Assembly: GCF_003265705.1 (NCBI RefSeq)
Contig: NW_020312827.1
Span: forward strand, 21,271,270-21,335,269
Reading direction: 5' to 3'
Origin: Callorhinus ursinus
Taxonomy: Eukaryota > Chordata > Mammalia > Carnivora > Otariidae
Length of the DNA: 64,000 bases
Of the stretch, positions 31,601 through 42,654 are shown piece after piece. The notes below the pieces were generated by a model. That model was not told the DNA's origin. It saw nothing but the letters and a program-made list of their open reading frames with translations, and ran no database searches. A program made the position numbers and the translations under genes. Within the stretch, counting starts at the first letter, position 1, and each line of letters begins with the position of its first letter.

Positions 31601-32908
31601 CTTTAAAAATGCCGCCTAATGCCTTGGCTTTCTCCTCGCTTTATTGACCTAACTCTGATTAGGGAAGGTTTGGGAGCCAAAGTCAGCACCTCTCTGGGAT
31701 GCAGAGCAAAAATCACCTGTTCTCCTGAATCCCAGTACATTGTGTCTTGAGGGGATTGTTTGCAGCTCCTCTGTAGCTGAATTAGCCATGCAGTCTCCCC
31801 ATCAGTTATACCAGCTGCCAGGTCTCCTGAAGTTTCAGTGTACTGCCTGCTCATTTGTGACAGCACTGTGACTTGGCTACTCACTATAGTGTTGTTTCCT
31901 GCTGTATGTAGTACAGCACTTGCTAAAAACATTTGCATTTGCCTTTCTGAGATACATATTGAATTTCTGTAAGTTATATTTTCCTTTTATGCAGCATGGC
32001 CTCTTGGTAAGCTATATCAATCACAGAGCAAGGCAAATGCTCATGTTAATGTGCACTGCTGTAGGTGTTTCTTGCCTGTTTTCATCCAACTTCTGACTCA
32101 GCCCAGCCCTCTTTCAGTTTGGGAGATCTAATAAGATCATAGCACAGGGTGGTATAGCTGCAGGCAGAAAATTCTGCTTGCCAAATATATTTTCCTTTAT
32201 AGCGAGTTTGTAAATTAATGTAGAGCACTGAGATACCATGGCTATATGCAGGCATTTAGACAGAACTCTCTTCAGTTGACTGTCTTCCCTTCCAGCCACT
32301 CATTTCTCTGAGATAATGCCAAGCGCTTGGTCAGATGTAGCTTCAGTGCTTCCCGCCTTCTCAGAGTGAAATGATAATTAATATGACTTTACAGTTAAGG
32401 TGGTGTTCTACTTCCATTAATAACACCCATTATTCCAGGATGTTTTAATTTGGTTATAAAAATTGACTCTGGAGGTGGAACGTGGCTTGGGAGCTTATTT
32501 TAAGAGCAAATGGTTTGTTTCTAATTTTTCATTAAAAAGAAAAATAAGCTTTTTTTTTTAAAGAAAATTTTGTGTTACTTAAGAGTTATATAAACAGTGG
32601 GCCAAATTCCTGAAATATTGATATGATTTTGGATTTGTAAATTAGTTGGCTTTCTTCTGTGGTACCTCCACCAGAGTCCAGACCTCCCAGGGTTTCTCAG
32701 CTAGCTCAGGATTAGCAGAGTCCAGAGCTCTGCCCCATCTCTTCAGTTAGGATCAGAGGGCATTTCTTTTACATTCCTTTTCGCACTTAAACATCAAATT
32801 CTCTTTCCAGGCATCAGTTTTCACAAGCTCCTGACTGAATTGGGCTTGACCCTGAGAGGCAACTCATTTTCACATTATCTTGATGGGCATTTTGCTTTCT
32901 TCTTACAG
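31601..32908. other. Unique sequence upstream of candidate exon 1
   Basis: No repeat is apparent. It contains a poly-T/A stretch at 32551-32561. The last 40 bases form the pyrimidine-rich acceptor of the candidate exon at 32909. Confidence 0.4.
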
Positions 32909-32958
32909 ATCTCCTGGAGGAGACCCACAGAAAAGATGAAGAAATGGAATCTCTGCAG
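32909..32958 (+). CDS. Candidate internal exon, coiled-coil protein
   Basis: A 50-bp block has strong splice signals on both sides: acceptor TTTGCTTTCTTCTTACAG and donor CTGCAG|GTAAAGT. In the frame starting with two bases of a split codon it reads LLEETHRKDEEMESLQ, charged and heptad-like as in a coiled coil, and ends on a codon boundary (phase 0). A second frame is also open. Not in any repeat. The gene is not recognised. If real, the gene runs along the + strand with multi-kilobase introns. Confidence 0.5.
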
Positions 32959-33904
32959 GTAAAGTAAATTCTCCAATAGGGCAGGTATCCTTGGGATAAA
33001 AACATTTGTTTTTACTCTGTTAGCCTTTATTGTTGCCACATTCAGACCACTGACAAATGGAGTGAAAAACATGTCAGAATTTTAAAGCCCCAAGTTAGAA
33101 TTTGCTTCCTTTTGGAAGTGTGTGAGAATATTTATAATCTCCTAAAGTGGGAAGCCAAGTTAGCCCCTGTGCTACTCGTGAAAGGAACCTTTATACCTTG
33201 GTATAGCTTAATAGGAACCACAGCATTAAGAAATGAAAGCAACGTCTTTGCAAAGTCATTTCCCCAAAAACAGGGCTGATGAATGAGGATGAATTCATGG
33301 AACCTACATTTCGAGTGAAAGTCAAGAGTATTCTGACTCCATGAATGTCATCTACCAATAACCAACCAAGAATATTAACACATATATGGAGCTTAAGACT
33401 TTACCTTGTATGCCTCTTAATTCACTATGGATTTATACATAGTTCTTGGACTGGAAAATTGTGTTTAAAAGATTACTCTAGAATTTTAATTGACAGTTCC
33501 ATGGTATGAGCAATTGATGTTTACTTGGCATCTGACAGAGGTGGTTCTCTCTACCTTTTACATTGGGCTAACTTGCAGATGGGTAGCTCAAGTATCTATA
33601 TTAGCGGAAACATAATCAGTTATACTCACATGACAGAACCAATTCACTTAACGTCATGCTGGGGATTAAGAACAGTAAATACTTTGGACATTTAGAGTTC
33701 TTCCTGGGCCTGGAAGCTGCAAGGCACGACTGAAGAGTGATATAATGAGCTGGCTTGAATGCTTTAGAGGTAAAGATGTTTGCTTCTGGCGAAAGAAGAA
33801 TGGGTCAAGTGAAACCCAAAGAACAGGGGAAATGTTCTATAATTGGGGGTTCTTCTGTTTAATGGTGTATTTGTTAAAAGAAAATTATTTTATTGATCTA
33901 AAAA

Positions 33905-33952
33905 TGAAGAAGAAGAAGATAGTTCTTTTTTGAAGAAGAAGAAGATAGTTCT
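33905..33952. repeat. 26-bp tandem duplication
   Basis: TGAAGAAGAAGAAGATAGTT CT occurs at 33905-33926 and again at 33931-33952, exact over 22 bases with a TTTT spacer. Built around a GAA repeat. Confidence 0.95.
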
Positions 33953-34719
33953 ATATCCCTAATAAAAGTGGCATGTGTTGGCCACAGTTCTGTACAGATT
34001 AAATTTTTTTTAACATCTTGAGCTATAGTCAGGTTAAAAAGAAACAGCCCTGGTTGGTCCTGTCTGGGACTAGGAAAAATCTCAAGTGTATACTCACCCT
34101 GTCTGAGAAATTAATATCAGAGTCATGAAAAGCAAAGCTTCCATGTATACTAAATGTATATATTGAAAAGGTAATGAAGTCTTTTTGAGGCACTTTGGTT
34201 ATGCATTGTATTTGCCAGAATAACACATATAAACAAATTCATTGAGTAGAGAGTACATATATGGCCTTTTGAAATGACAGCACAAACTTTTTGAGTTTAC
34301 TTCTCTCACAATACGAATGGTGGAATCAGTAATCCTGTTAAATTTAATCTGTTGCTTCTCAAATATTTATTACGAACTGGCAGCATTTCCTACCAAAATA
34401 TCCAGCAAGTGCAATAGAATGCACCAGCCAACTAACTATGGGCATTTATAGATGTAGAGTATCGAGTATGATGTCCAACAGCAGGAAAGTTCAATGCTGG
34501 CACTTTGTAGTGACAATTAGTACCTCATAGTAACAGTCTATTAAGAACAAAGAAACTAACACCTCTGAGAGTGCACAAGAGTGCAGAGACACATCACAGA
34601 AAACCTTTCATTTTAACACTAAAGGAAAATTCATTGAAAAGACCTATATTCCTGAATTTGTGTATTCATATTATAAATATCACAGGTGATAGTTTTGAGA
34701 AGACTGTTATTTAGGTTGA
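33953..34719. other. No recognised feature
   Basis: Unique-looking, no gene or assignable repeat. Confidence 0.4.
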
Positions 34720-34924
34720 GGGGCACCTGGGTAGCTCAGTCACTAGGTGTCTGCCTTCGGCTCAGGTCATGGTCCCACGATCAAGCCCCGCATCCAGCTC
34801 CCTGCTCAGCGGGAAGCCCGCTTCTCCTTCTCCCTCTGCTCTTCCCCCTGCTTGTGTTCCCTCTCTGTCTCTCTCTCTCTCTCTCTCTCTGTCAAGTAAA
34901 TAAATAAAATCTTTGAAAAAAAAG
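34720..34924 (+). mobile_element. CAN SINE, sense
   Basis: GGGGCACCTGGGTAGCTCAG head, GTCTGCCTTCGGCTCAGGTC, body with CAGCGGGAAGCCCGCTTCTC and a CTCTCTCTCT run, tail CAAGTAAATAAATAAAATC and A8. A 12-bp duplication TATTTAGGTTGA flanks it at 34708-34719 and 34925-34936, exact. The GGGAAGCC variant resembles bear-type copies. Confidence 0.95.
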
Positions 34925-35019
34925 TATTTAGGTTGAAGTTCTACAGTCACAAAGTAGAACTTTGCGGACGGAGTCAAAGACAAAACAGTTTAAAAAAAAA
35001 TGATAGCAAAAGATTGGAA

Positions 35020-35165
35020 ATTGATGACTTTGAATTTTAATACTGGCTCCGCTTCTGGGCAACTTTGAGTAACTCAATTAACTTTGCTGTGCCTATTTTC
35101 TCATCTGTAATATAAAATTATAAAACTGTCTTCCAGAAGTGTTTAGTGTGGATTAAATTATCCTA
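35020..35165 (+). mobile_element. MIR SINE, sense
   Basis: 'atactggctccgcttctggg', 'agtaactcaattaactttgc', 'ttctcatctgtaatataaaa' follow the MIR core (GAATCCCGGCTCTGCC..., TCAGTTTCCTCATCTGTAAA). Confidence 0.7.
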
Positions 35166-35996
35166 GGAGGGAGAGCTAAATATTTAATTCCAATTTACAA
35201 TGTTAACAAATCCCCATGTATCCAAATTGGAGTCAGTTTTATTTACTCATTATCATCATATAATTATGTATAACAGACATTCTGTATTTAGTGTCATCCT
35301 CCTTGAGGATGTTTCCCCATCCTCCTCTGTAAAAAATGTTTCACGTACTCACTGAACAAATACTTGTTGAGCACCATTTCTGTGCAGGGCACTCACCATA
35401 CTGAGCACTAGGAATACAAAGGCAAGTTGCTTCTACTGATGCCTTCCTGCCCTGGGAAAGTATCTGTTATATAATAATAAGATATTTAAAAACAATATTT
35501 TTAAGTCACGTACAAGTCACATAAAATAAGAACACCTGCCTTTATTTGGTGGAGATATAGGGTAGGTTGGGTGGAAGTGTAGGAGGTTGAAGGTGGTGGG
35601 TAGGGTGAGCTGGGGTAGAGTGGCAAATCAAGTAGATTTCCCAAAGGAAGCCAATATTTAAATGATAACCAGGAGTTAGCCATGGCAAGTTTGGAGTAAT
35701 GATCAGTTGTAGGCAATGTGAAGGAGATGGGAAGACCTGAGGTAAAAGAACCTCAGTTTCCTGTTTGAGGAAGTGGAAGAAGCTTGGTATGGTGGAATGT
35801 AGCACTGAGAGTGTATTACCTGCTCATTTGTGACAGGAGTCACAATGAATCACTGCTCACTGAGAGAGGAGAGGCAAGACAGGAGTGTTTGTAAGGTAAA
35901 GAGAGGACCTCGTAAAAGAGTTAAGGATTTTACCCTTAGTATATGGGAAACCAGTTAAGAGTTTGAAGCAAGAGAACAATATGATCAAATCTTCGT

Positions 35997-36132
35997 GTTT
36001 TTTTTTTAAAGATTCTATTTTTTTATTTGAGAGAGGTGGTGGGGAGGGGCAGAGGGAGAGGGAGAAGCAGGCTCCCCACTGAGCAGGGAGCCTGACACAG
36101 CAGCTTAACTGACTGAGCCACTGAGGTGCCCC
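35997..36132 (-). mobile_element. CAN SINE, antisense, internally deleted
   Basis: Only 136 bp. Tail and body are present, but the middle of the tRNA-like part (the region normally holding GATCCCAGGACCCTGGGATC and ATGACCTGAGCC) is missing: CCTGACACAG joins directly to CAGCTTAACTGACTGAG. Flanked by TCAAATCTTC at 35985-35994 and 36133-36142, with GT between the left copy and the poly-T. Confidence 0.9.
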
Positions 36133-36134
36133 TC

Positions 36135-36190
36135 AAATCTTCATTATTTTAAATTTTTTATTGTTATTGTTAAATCTTCATTATTTTAAA
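36135..36190. repeat. Short direct repeat beside SINE
   Basis: AAATCTTCATTATTTTAAA occurs at 36135-36153 and exactly again at 36172-36190. It overlaps the right SINE target duplication, so the AAATCTTC core is present three times around the SINE. Confidence 0.9.
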
Positions 36191-36667
36191 TAGGTAACTA
36201 ACTGGCTATAAAGTCCAAAATAACTGGGGGCAGGTAAGATTAAAACCGGAGACCATTTAAGCCGACGTTTATGGGAATCTTGATAAGAGATGATAGTGAC
36301 CTGGATTGGGTGGTAGTGAGAGCATGAAGAGGAGTGGGTGGTTTCTTAATGTATTTTAAGATCTAAGATTCCATGGGACTTCTGAGGTTGGTTGTTAGAA
36401 GGTAGGTAGGAAGAGGCTAAGAATGGCTCCTGGGTCTCTTGGTCGGGCCGCTTCGTGGGTGGCTGTGCTAGTCAGTGGGAGAAAGAGAAGTTGATTAGTT
36501 CACTTTTTGATATTTTCAGTTTGGGTGCCTTGAAGCATCCGGGTGGCATGTCAAGAGGGGGTTCATGCATGAGTCTAGGGCTCAGAAGGCGTGTGAGTTG
36601 GACATGGATTTTGTTGTCTGCAGATTGGTCTCCATATTATATAGATGATACTGAAAGTCATAAGAGT

Positions 36668-36780
36668 GGGACGCCTGGCTGACTCAGTAGGTGGGGAGTG
36701 CAGCTCTTGATCTTGAGGTTGTGAGTTCAAGCCCCGTGTTGGATGTAGAGCTTTCTTTAAAAAAAAAAAGAAAAAAAAAA
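36668..36780 (+). mobile_element. Short carnivore tRNA-Lys SINE, sense
   Basis: GGGACGCCTGGCTGACTCAG, CAGCTCTTGATCTTGAGG, GTGAGTTCAAGCCCCGTG, then TTTAAAAAAAAAAAG and further A-rich tail. Box B is near-consensus (GAGTTCAAGCCC). No target duplication found. Confidence 0.85.
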
Positions 36781-37039
36781 GTTGTAGGAGCAATGAGGAT
36801 CCCCTGGGGGGAAGTATGTAGAATAAAGAGATGAAAAGTTAGGCCAGAACCATAGGGAACGCTCACACTTAAGTTTCAAGCTAAGGATGGAAATCCTGCA
36901 AAGCCGTCTAAGACGTAGAGAAAATAATGTCAGGAGGGCAGAGCATCAGGAAGCGTGGCAAAGCATATTTCAAGGGAAAAATAATAAAACTGAGTAAATA
37001 AACCCTTGAATCCCCCTAGCTAAGGGGCTTCGGTTTTAA

Positions 37040-37075
37040 AATTAAAAATTAAATTAAAATTTTAAAATTAAAATT
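37040..37075. repeat. AT-rich imperfect palindromic tract
   Basis: Repeated AAAATTAAAAATTAAATTAAA and TTTTAAAATT words give an AT-only simple sequence able to self-pair. Confidence 0.8.
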
Positions 37076-37094
37076 TACCATACAATAAATTTCC

Positions 37095-37215
37095 TATCAT
37101 ACCTCTCTCTGCAGCCACTCTCGTCTTTCACGTTCCCAAAGATATACTATTTGGCACAGCACATCACCATAATAGGTACTCGGTAAATTTTTGTTGATCA
37201 AATAAACAAATGAAT
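37095..37215 (+). mobile_element. L2 3' end, sense
   Basis: 'tatttggcacagcacatcac', 'ataataggtactcggtaaat', 'ttttgttgatcaaataaac' match the L2 3' end (GGCACATAGTAGGTGCTCAATAAATATTTGTTGAATGAA). Confidence 0.7.
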
Positions 37216-37348
37216 ACCACCTACCGGCCTCTGATTTGGCACCTATTTCTGGTCTACGCATCAAAAAACAGCAACCATCCCTGTCCTAGAGTTCGTTTTC
37301 TGTTAAAAATTTTTGGTGGGGAGGGCTCCTAAGTTCTAGCATTCCTGT

Positions 37349-37350
<2 letters not shown>

Positions 37351-37400
<50 letters not shown>

Positions 37401-37406
37401 GCGCGT
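37351..37406. repeat. (CA)n followed by (GC)n alternating tract
   Basis: Twenty-two AC units, then GTGCGCGCGCGT. Purine-pyrimidine alternation runs unbroken for over 50 bp. Confidence 0.97.
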
Positions 37407-37689
37407 ACTTTCACTCCCCCTCCTTCTCTCTATCCTGCTGTGTTCCCCCCCCTTCTTTGAATGTAGTATTGAACCAAAAGGTCAATAAGTGAGTGATTTG
37501 GCCTGAGCTGTAGTATCAGTGGCAAAGGAAAAGGATATAGTGGTGAGGGAGGCAGGCAGCAGCGGGGAGAGTATTTTCAATCTTTAAGAGGAGTCACAAA
37601 CAGTGGAGACAAACATATTTGCCAGTGATTTCTATAATACAGTTAGTAATTACCAAAATTCTTCACTGGAGCTTAATATTGTCTGGCTG

Positions 37690-37691
<2 letters not shown>

Positions 37692-37733
<42 letters not shown>
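37692..37733. repeat. (GT)n microsatellite
   Basis: Twenty-one GT units, perfect. It is the complement of the CA tract 300 bp upstream. Confidence 0.97.
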
Positions 37734-37735
<2 letters not shown>

Positions 37736-37739
37736 CATT

Positions 37740-38320
37740 CATTTGCAGTTACACTGTGTGCTGTTCTTCATAAAAACAGTGTTATCTTTGACTCTCAATG
37801 TGTGGTAGGGTACCAGAGTCCTATTGGCATATGGGTTTGAGGTACATTGAAACAAGCAAATCCCTTCTTTAATCCGCTCTGAGATCAGGTGCTGAAACAT
37901 TTTAAATAGACACAAAACGTAATCCATTTTCCTCATTTTAGTTGAAAAGTATTTCAGTGACTGTCACCTTCCTTGTGATAAGTGGTAATGGTAGGTGCTG
38001 CTGTTGCTTTTTGTTTTCATTTTCTGAAGCGCCAACCTACCTGGTTCACCTTTCATCAATTTCTTGCTTTGTGAACCCTGGAGTGCAAATCACACCAGAA
38101 GAGTATCATGCTTAGTCATGAAAAGCTGCAAAACGCTACCTACAACACTGACTAAGCAGAATATCTGGAAAACACGTATGCCCCCTCCCCACACTTTGCT
38201 GACTTACAGCCATCTCGCTTTTCATTTTATTTCAAATAAGATAAAACTTGATTATGAACATGATTTTTTCCTATTCACTTTCCTCTTTTACTAAGCCATA
38301 TTCAGGTCATTTTGAGGCAC
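37740..38320. other. No recognised feature
   Basis: No gene or assignable repeat. Confidence 0.4.
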
Positions 38321-38324
38321 TATC

Positions 38325-38530
38325 CATATCTATAAATTGGGGACAGTAATAATACTTCATAGGACTATTAAGAGGATTAACTGGGATAAGAAATGCAGAA
38401 ACAAACCTTGGTACCTGGCAGGTCTTTCATAAATATTAATTCTACACACTGTTTATTTGCACCTACTGCACACCAGACATTGCGCTGCATACTGGGATAA
38501 AGTGGTAAATGTCCCTGTGCCCTCCCAGAG
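38325..38530 (+). mobile_element. MIR, then L2-like fragment
   Basis: 'ccatatctataaattgggga', 'gactattaagaggattaact' and 'ccttggtacctggcaggtct' are MIR 3' core in sense. 'gcacctactgcacaccagac' and 'tactgggataaagtggtaaa' that follow look like antisense L2. Confidence 0.6.
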
Positions 38531-38920
38531 TCACCCTCTCCCTCTGTCTGACCCTCCTTGCTCCTTTCGTGGGCAACCATGACTTTAAATTCAGATTTTG
38601 GCCAGATTATGCTAAAGGAAGTGTTACATCTTTGGATAGCTACTAAATGTAATGAAACAGTGAAAAAAGGTACATTGTGGCAATAATGAAATTGATTATA
38701 TGGGTTGAATTTGAACATCAATCTCATTATTTAAGAAGAAAAAAGGAAACATTTTAGTTGTAGGATCTATAAATGTCACCAGTGTTTCTGGACACTTTCT
38801 TCATTATCAGTATTTTCATTAGAAATGAACTAAATCCTTCATTTAATTAAAGACATTGGGTTTGTGGGGTTTTTTTTAAGTAATATAATTTTTTTGAGAC
38901 ATTCCAGAAGGTATAAAAAA

Positions 38921-38921
<1 letters not shown>

Positions 38922-38964
<43 letters not shown>
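38922..38964. repeat. (CA)n microsatellite
   Basis: Twenty-one perfect AC units. Confidence 0.97.
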
Positions 38965-38968
<4 letters not shown>

Positions 38969-41190
38969 GAAGGATATTAAAGTGGCATTACTGACATGCT
39001 GTTTTTCAGATAACCCATAATTATATTTAATTTCTCTCCCAAGTAGCTTCTGGAACCTTCCATTTGAAGGACTTGATTTATTTTTTTAGAAATGTTTTGG
39101 GAGTGAGGGCAGGTGTTTGATTTTGTTTTTGTTGCCTCAGTAGTGCTCAGGCAAAAGCATTTGAAATGAGCGGAAGGAGAAGATAATTATTTTCCTCAGT
39201 CATTACTTCATTTCAGCTACTTATGGAGTAACCTATGACAGCATGGTGTTTGAAGGGAAAAATAGAACGCGAATTTCTTAGTTCTTTTGGAAGTCTAATA
39301 AATATTAATATAGGGGTATTATACTACAAGAAAGAATTCCAGTGTAAAGTTGGCAAATACATTTTTGGAAAAAAACTGGGCAAGAAAAACACCAAAGACA
39401 AAAAGCTGACATGGGTAAAAAAATTGCCCTCGTTGAGGTTAGCAGGATCGTGCATTAACGTCTCAGTAGTACCTGTAGATGGCCAGTCCTCCTGCTAAAC
39501 AACCATGTGATAAGCTGGGCTAGTAAGAGACCAGCTGGATAATTTCCGTAATTTTGCTGTCAATCATTTCTTCTTCTTCTAACTGTAGATGCCCAGAGCC
39601 TGTATTTTCAAAACATGTAGTGATTTGGGGATTTTAGAGATTATGGGTACAAATGCAGAGATGGGGCTGCTAAAAATCCCAGAGTTAACTTAGACGGGAA
39701 AGTAAGGGTGAAGTTGGGTGCTGTGTTCTAACACTGGTTCTCTAGAAGAACTGAAGGATTCATTAAAGCAATTCTTAAATTGCCCCAGAAATTCTGATTT
39801 GCTTGGGAGATACTAAGGTACATTTTTAGAAGTCCCGATTTGAATAAATTAACAAATTATGATTGAACTGTTTATTAAACTAGAAGTTAAATGCAGTATC
39901 CTGCTCCTCTCTAGGGTGACCCATGAGAATTAAAATGCAACTTCCATAATTCTAGAAATCAAACATAACGCGTTCCTATGTATTCTTCCCAAGAGGCAAG
40001 AATGTAGGCAAATCACATATGTCTCTCTTTCTTTTTCTGATATATGATAAAGAAAATAATAACTGTTGTAAGCAATGACATAAACCAAGCAAAACGTGGG
40101 TGATTATGGGGGATGGAGTATTGGGCAACACTGGCCATTTTGAGGACTAGCTGACTTAATGGCCCATTAAAATCTCTTATTTTCTCAAAAGGTAAAGAAG
40201 CTTACCAAGCTTAAATTCGGTATGAGGTCTTCACAGAAATAGAACATTAGCAGTCTGTATTAGGGTCAAGCAGGGTCTCAGCCAGTTAGATTTGCACAGT
40301 TCCATTTACTATGTCAAGAGGCCACAGGAGAATAGGGAACCAAGCTCAGTAAAATCGATTCCGCTTGAAATTTTAATGACCATTAAATTTTATCACTCTA
40401 TTTTACCTAAAATTGGCAACTTAATTTTAGTTCCAAATTTATGGCAATAAAACTGGAAAGTAGAAGACCCTGAAAGTGAAGTAGTCACTTCAGTCTCTGT
40501 CTGAATGTATGGACGTTGAGTGACTAGATCATTTTCTTTGGAGGATAAAAGAAATATGAATAGGTGGCTGGTTCTGTTTATCCAGAGAGATGCAAAGCAT
40601 GAGTCTTCAGGATTCAGCAGTCTCCTTTGAGTCAAGCATCTACAAAAGCCTCAAAAAAAAAAAAAAAGATAGACACCCTTTGGAAACATTTTAAAAATGC
40701 AAATATAAAGTCTAATTTTTGAGTTCAAGTGTCCAAATTTTACTCTGTGACAAAGTTTTCTAAAAACTTGGTAGAGTAAATGAGCCAAGTGTGTGTTATA
40801 AATTTTGTAAATTATTCCCACAAGGGGGGAATTTGTGTGTCTCCATATACCAACCCCTTTGCAGTTGACTCCATGAAAAGCAACACTTCCAGAAAATATC
40901 CCTTAGTGCCTTTGTCAGAGTCTGAATTCTGGGCTCCATGAGCACTGGGGCTGATGAAAGAACAGCTTATGTTTTCTCGTGAAAAATGAAAACCATCTAA
41001 GTATGTTATGTTTTGCAGTGTTGAGTTTGGGAGTTTTTGCCACATTTCCAGAGTCAACTGTCACCTTACAGTTCGGGCCAATTTCATTTGGGTCGCAATT
41101 TAAGTAATCGCTTCAAGACCACTTTCCTTTATGTGTATCTGCTTATTCTTATCAGTCACACCCCTGGATAGGCTTCAGACTTTGGATAAA
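38965..41190. other. Unique-looking sequence, no feature seen
   Basis: No gene, RNA or assignable transposon. Open frames such as 39235-39498 (87 residues) have no recognisable domain. A poly-A run lies at 40651-40666. Confidence 0.4.
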
Positions 41191-41196
41191 TAATCG

Positions 41197-41529
41197 TGTC
41201 TTCCATTTGGGCTGCTATAACAAAACTACCGTTGACTGAGTGGCTTAAACTAGAAACATTTATTTCTCCCAGTTCTGGAGACTAGGAAAGTCTAAGATCA
41301 AGGCAGATTCAGTACCTGCCTTCAGTATCTGGCCCACTTCCTGGGTCATAGCAGGAGAAGAGCAGATAGGACACTCTTGAATCTCTTCTAAGGGCACCAT
41401 CCCATTCATGATGGATCTGTCCTCATGCCAATCACCTGCTAAAGGCCCCATCTCCTGATATCACTTTGGGGATTAGGATTTCAACCTGTTAATTTTGGAC
41501 GGAGGAACACAAACATTCAGGCCATAACA
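41197..41529 (-). mobile_element. MaLR-type solo LTR (MLT1/MST-like), antisense
   Basis: On this strand it starts TGTCTTCCATTTGGGCTGCT and ends CAGGCCATAACA (TG...CA ends). In between are 'agtggcttaaactagaaaca', 'tttctcccagttctggagac', 'ctcttctaagggcaccatcc' and 'attaggatttcaacctgtt'. Read on the minus strand this is the wording of an ancient mammalian LTR of the ERVL-MaLR group. It is a solo, non-coding LTR with no internal region beside it. Confidence 0.8.
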
Positions 41530-41994
41530 CCCCATTCTCCATCTTGTCTTCTGTCTCCTGATGACAATGGCAGTTGTGAAAACAATATTCTAAGGGATGA
41601 CTATAGTGTGCAACAGATTTGGGAACAGATGCTCAGCAATAATACATTTCTGGTTGAAACCATTTACATTGACTGTAAAACAAATCTCTGAGGTTCCAAG
41701 TATTAATAGAAGATCATTGAAAGAAACTGTAGTTCTCCCTTCTAGGGCCATCTCCCACCCCCATCTCTGGAAGATTTTCCAGAAGGTAAAGAATCACTGG
41801 AGAGGATTTCCCCAGACTGGGATCTTGAAAACTCACAAATACTATGTTTCAATTATTAACAAGTACTGATTTAGTACTTGTTAGTTCCTGTCAAGATTCT
41901 GCTAAATCGATCCCAAAGGGTGATGGTCTGTGCATCAAAGGAGAAGAAAATATCACACCCTGGCTGGTTAACGAATGATCTTAATGGTGCCAGA

Positions 41995-42180
41995 CAATGC
42001 TTTTGTGTCAAACACTGTGCCAACACTTCTAAATCTATGTCATTGATGCCTTGCATCATTTCTACAAGATAAATACTGTTATTTTCATTTTACAGATAAA
42101 GGAGGCACATAGCTCATTCAGCCAGCAGTTGGCCAGGCTAGTACTTATACTAGAATCTGCCTGTCTTTTGTGCTGTTGTA
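41995..42180 (-). mobile_element. MIR SINE, antisense
   Basis: 'tgcatcatttctacaagata', 'actgttattttcattttaca', 'gataaaggaggcacatagct' and 'ttatactagaatctgcctgt' follow the reverse-complement MIR consensus through its core. Confidence 0.75.
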
Positions 42181-42530
42181 CTTAAATGTCTCCAGAGCTT
42201 ATGGAGAAAAGAATTTCCACACTTTTTTGTTTCTTTGGGTTTTTGGCCTATCCTTCTTTGAATTTCTTCCATCTCTTTTTTTCTAGGAGAATGATTCCTT
42301 AGAAAACATATTTACAAATATTTAAGTACTTATTTAGTATGGTAAAATACTAACTCACCCCTTACCTTCTCAAGAAAATTCTATAAGAAGCTGAATGATT
42401 TGTTGAAAGTGCCTTAAATAAATCAGGCAATACTGGGGACTAATATTAATGAAAGTCCGCACTGCTTTTCTATTAACTTTAAAACTATTTACAAACCCTT
42501 AGGCTCTAAGCTTACATATACATGGCAAAT

Positions 42531-42593
<63 letters not shown>

Positions 42594-42603
42594 NNNNNNN
42601 NNN

Positions 42604-42650
<47 letters not shown>
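42531..42650. repeat. (TG)n microsatellite containing an assembly gap
   Basis: Perfect GT units on both sides of ten Ns at 42594-42603. The true repeat length is unknown. The 91-residue frame that passes through it (VCVCVC...) is an artefact. Confidence 0.97.

Positions 42651-42654
<4 letters not shown>

Larger units (their letters stand above)
35340..36985 (-). mobile_element. L2-like LINE remnant, antisense, interrupted by two SINEs
   Basis: Begins 'ctgaacaaatacttgttgag' and 'gtgcagggcactcaccatac', then 'ttttacccttagtatatggg', 'agagtttgaagcaagagaac' and 'gagatgatagtgacctggat', and later 'tggtctccatattatataga' and 'gccagaaccatagggaacgc'. The sequence order is that of old L2-type debris. Two SINEs (35997, 36668) interrupt it. 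No coding capacity. Confidence 0.45.

Noticed and set aside
41746..41785. Possible 40-bp exon (CTTCTAG acceptor, GAAG|GTAAAG donor)
   Set aside because: Short pyrimidine tract, no multiple of three, no coding character shared with the other candidate exons; could be chance.
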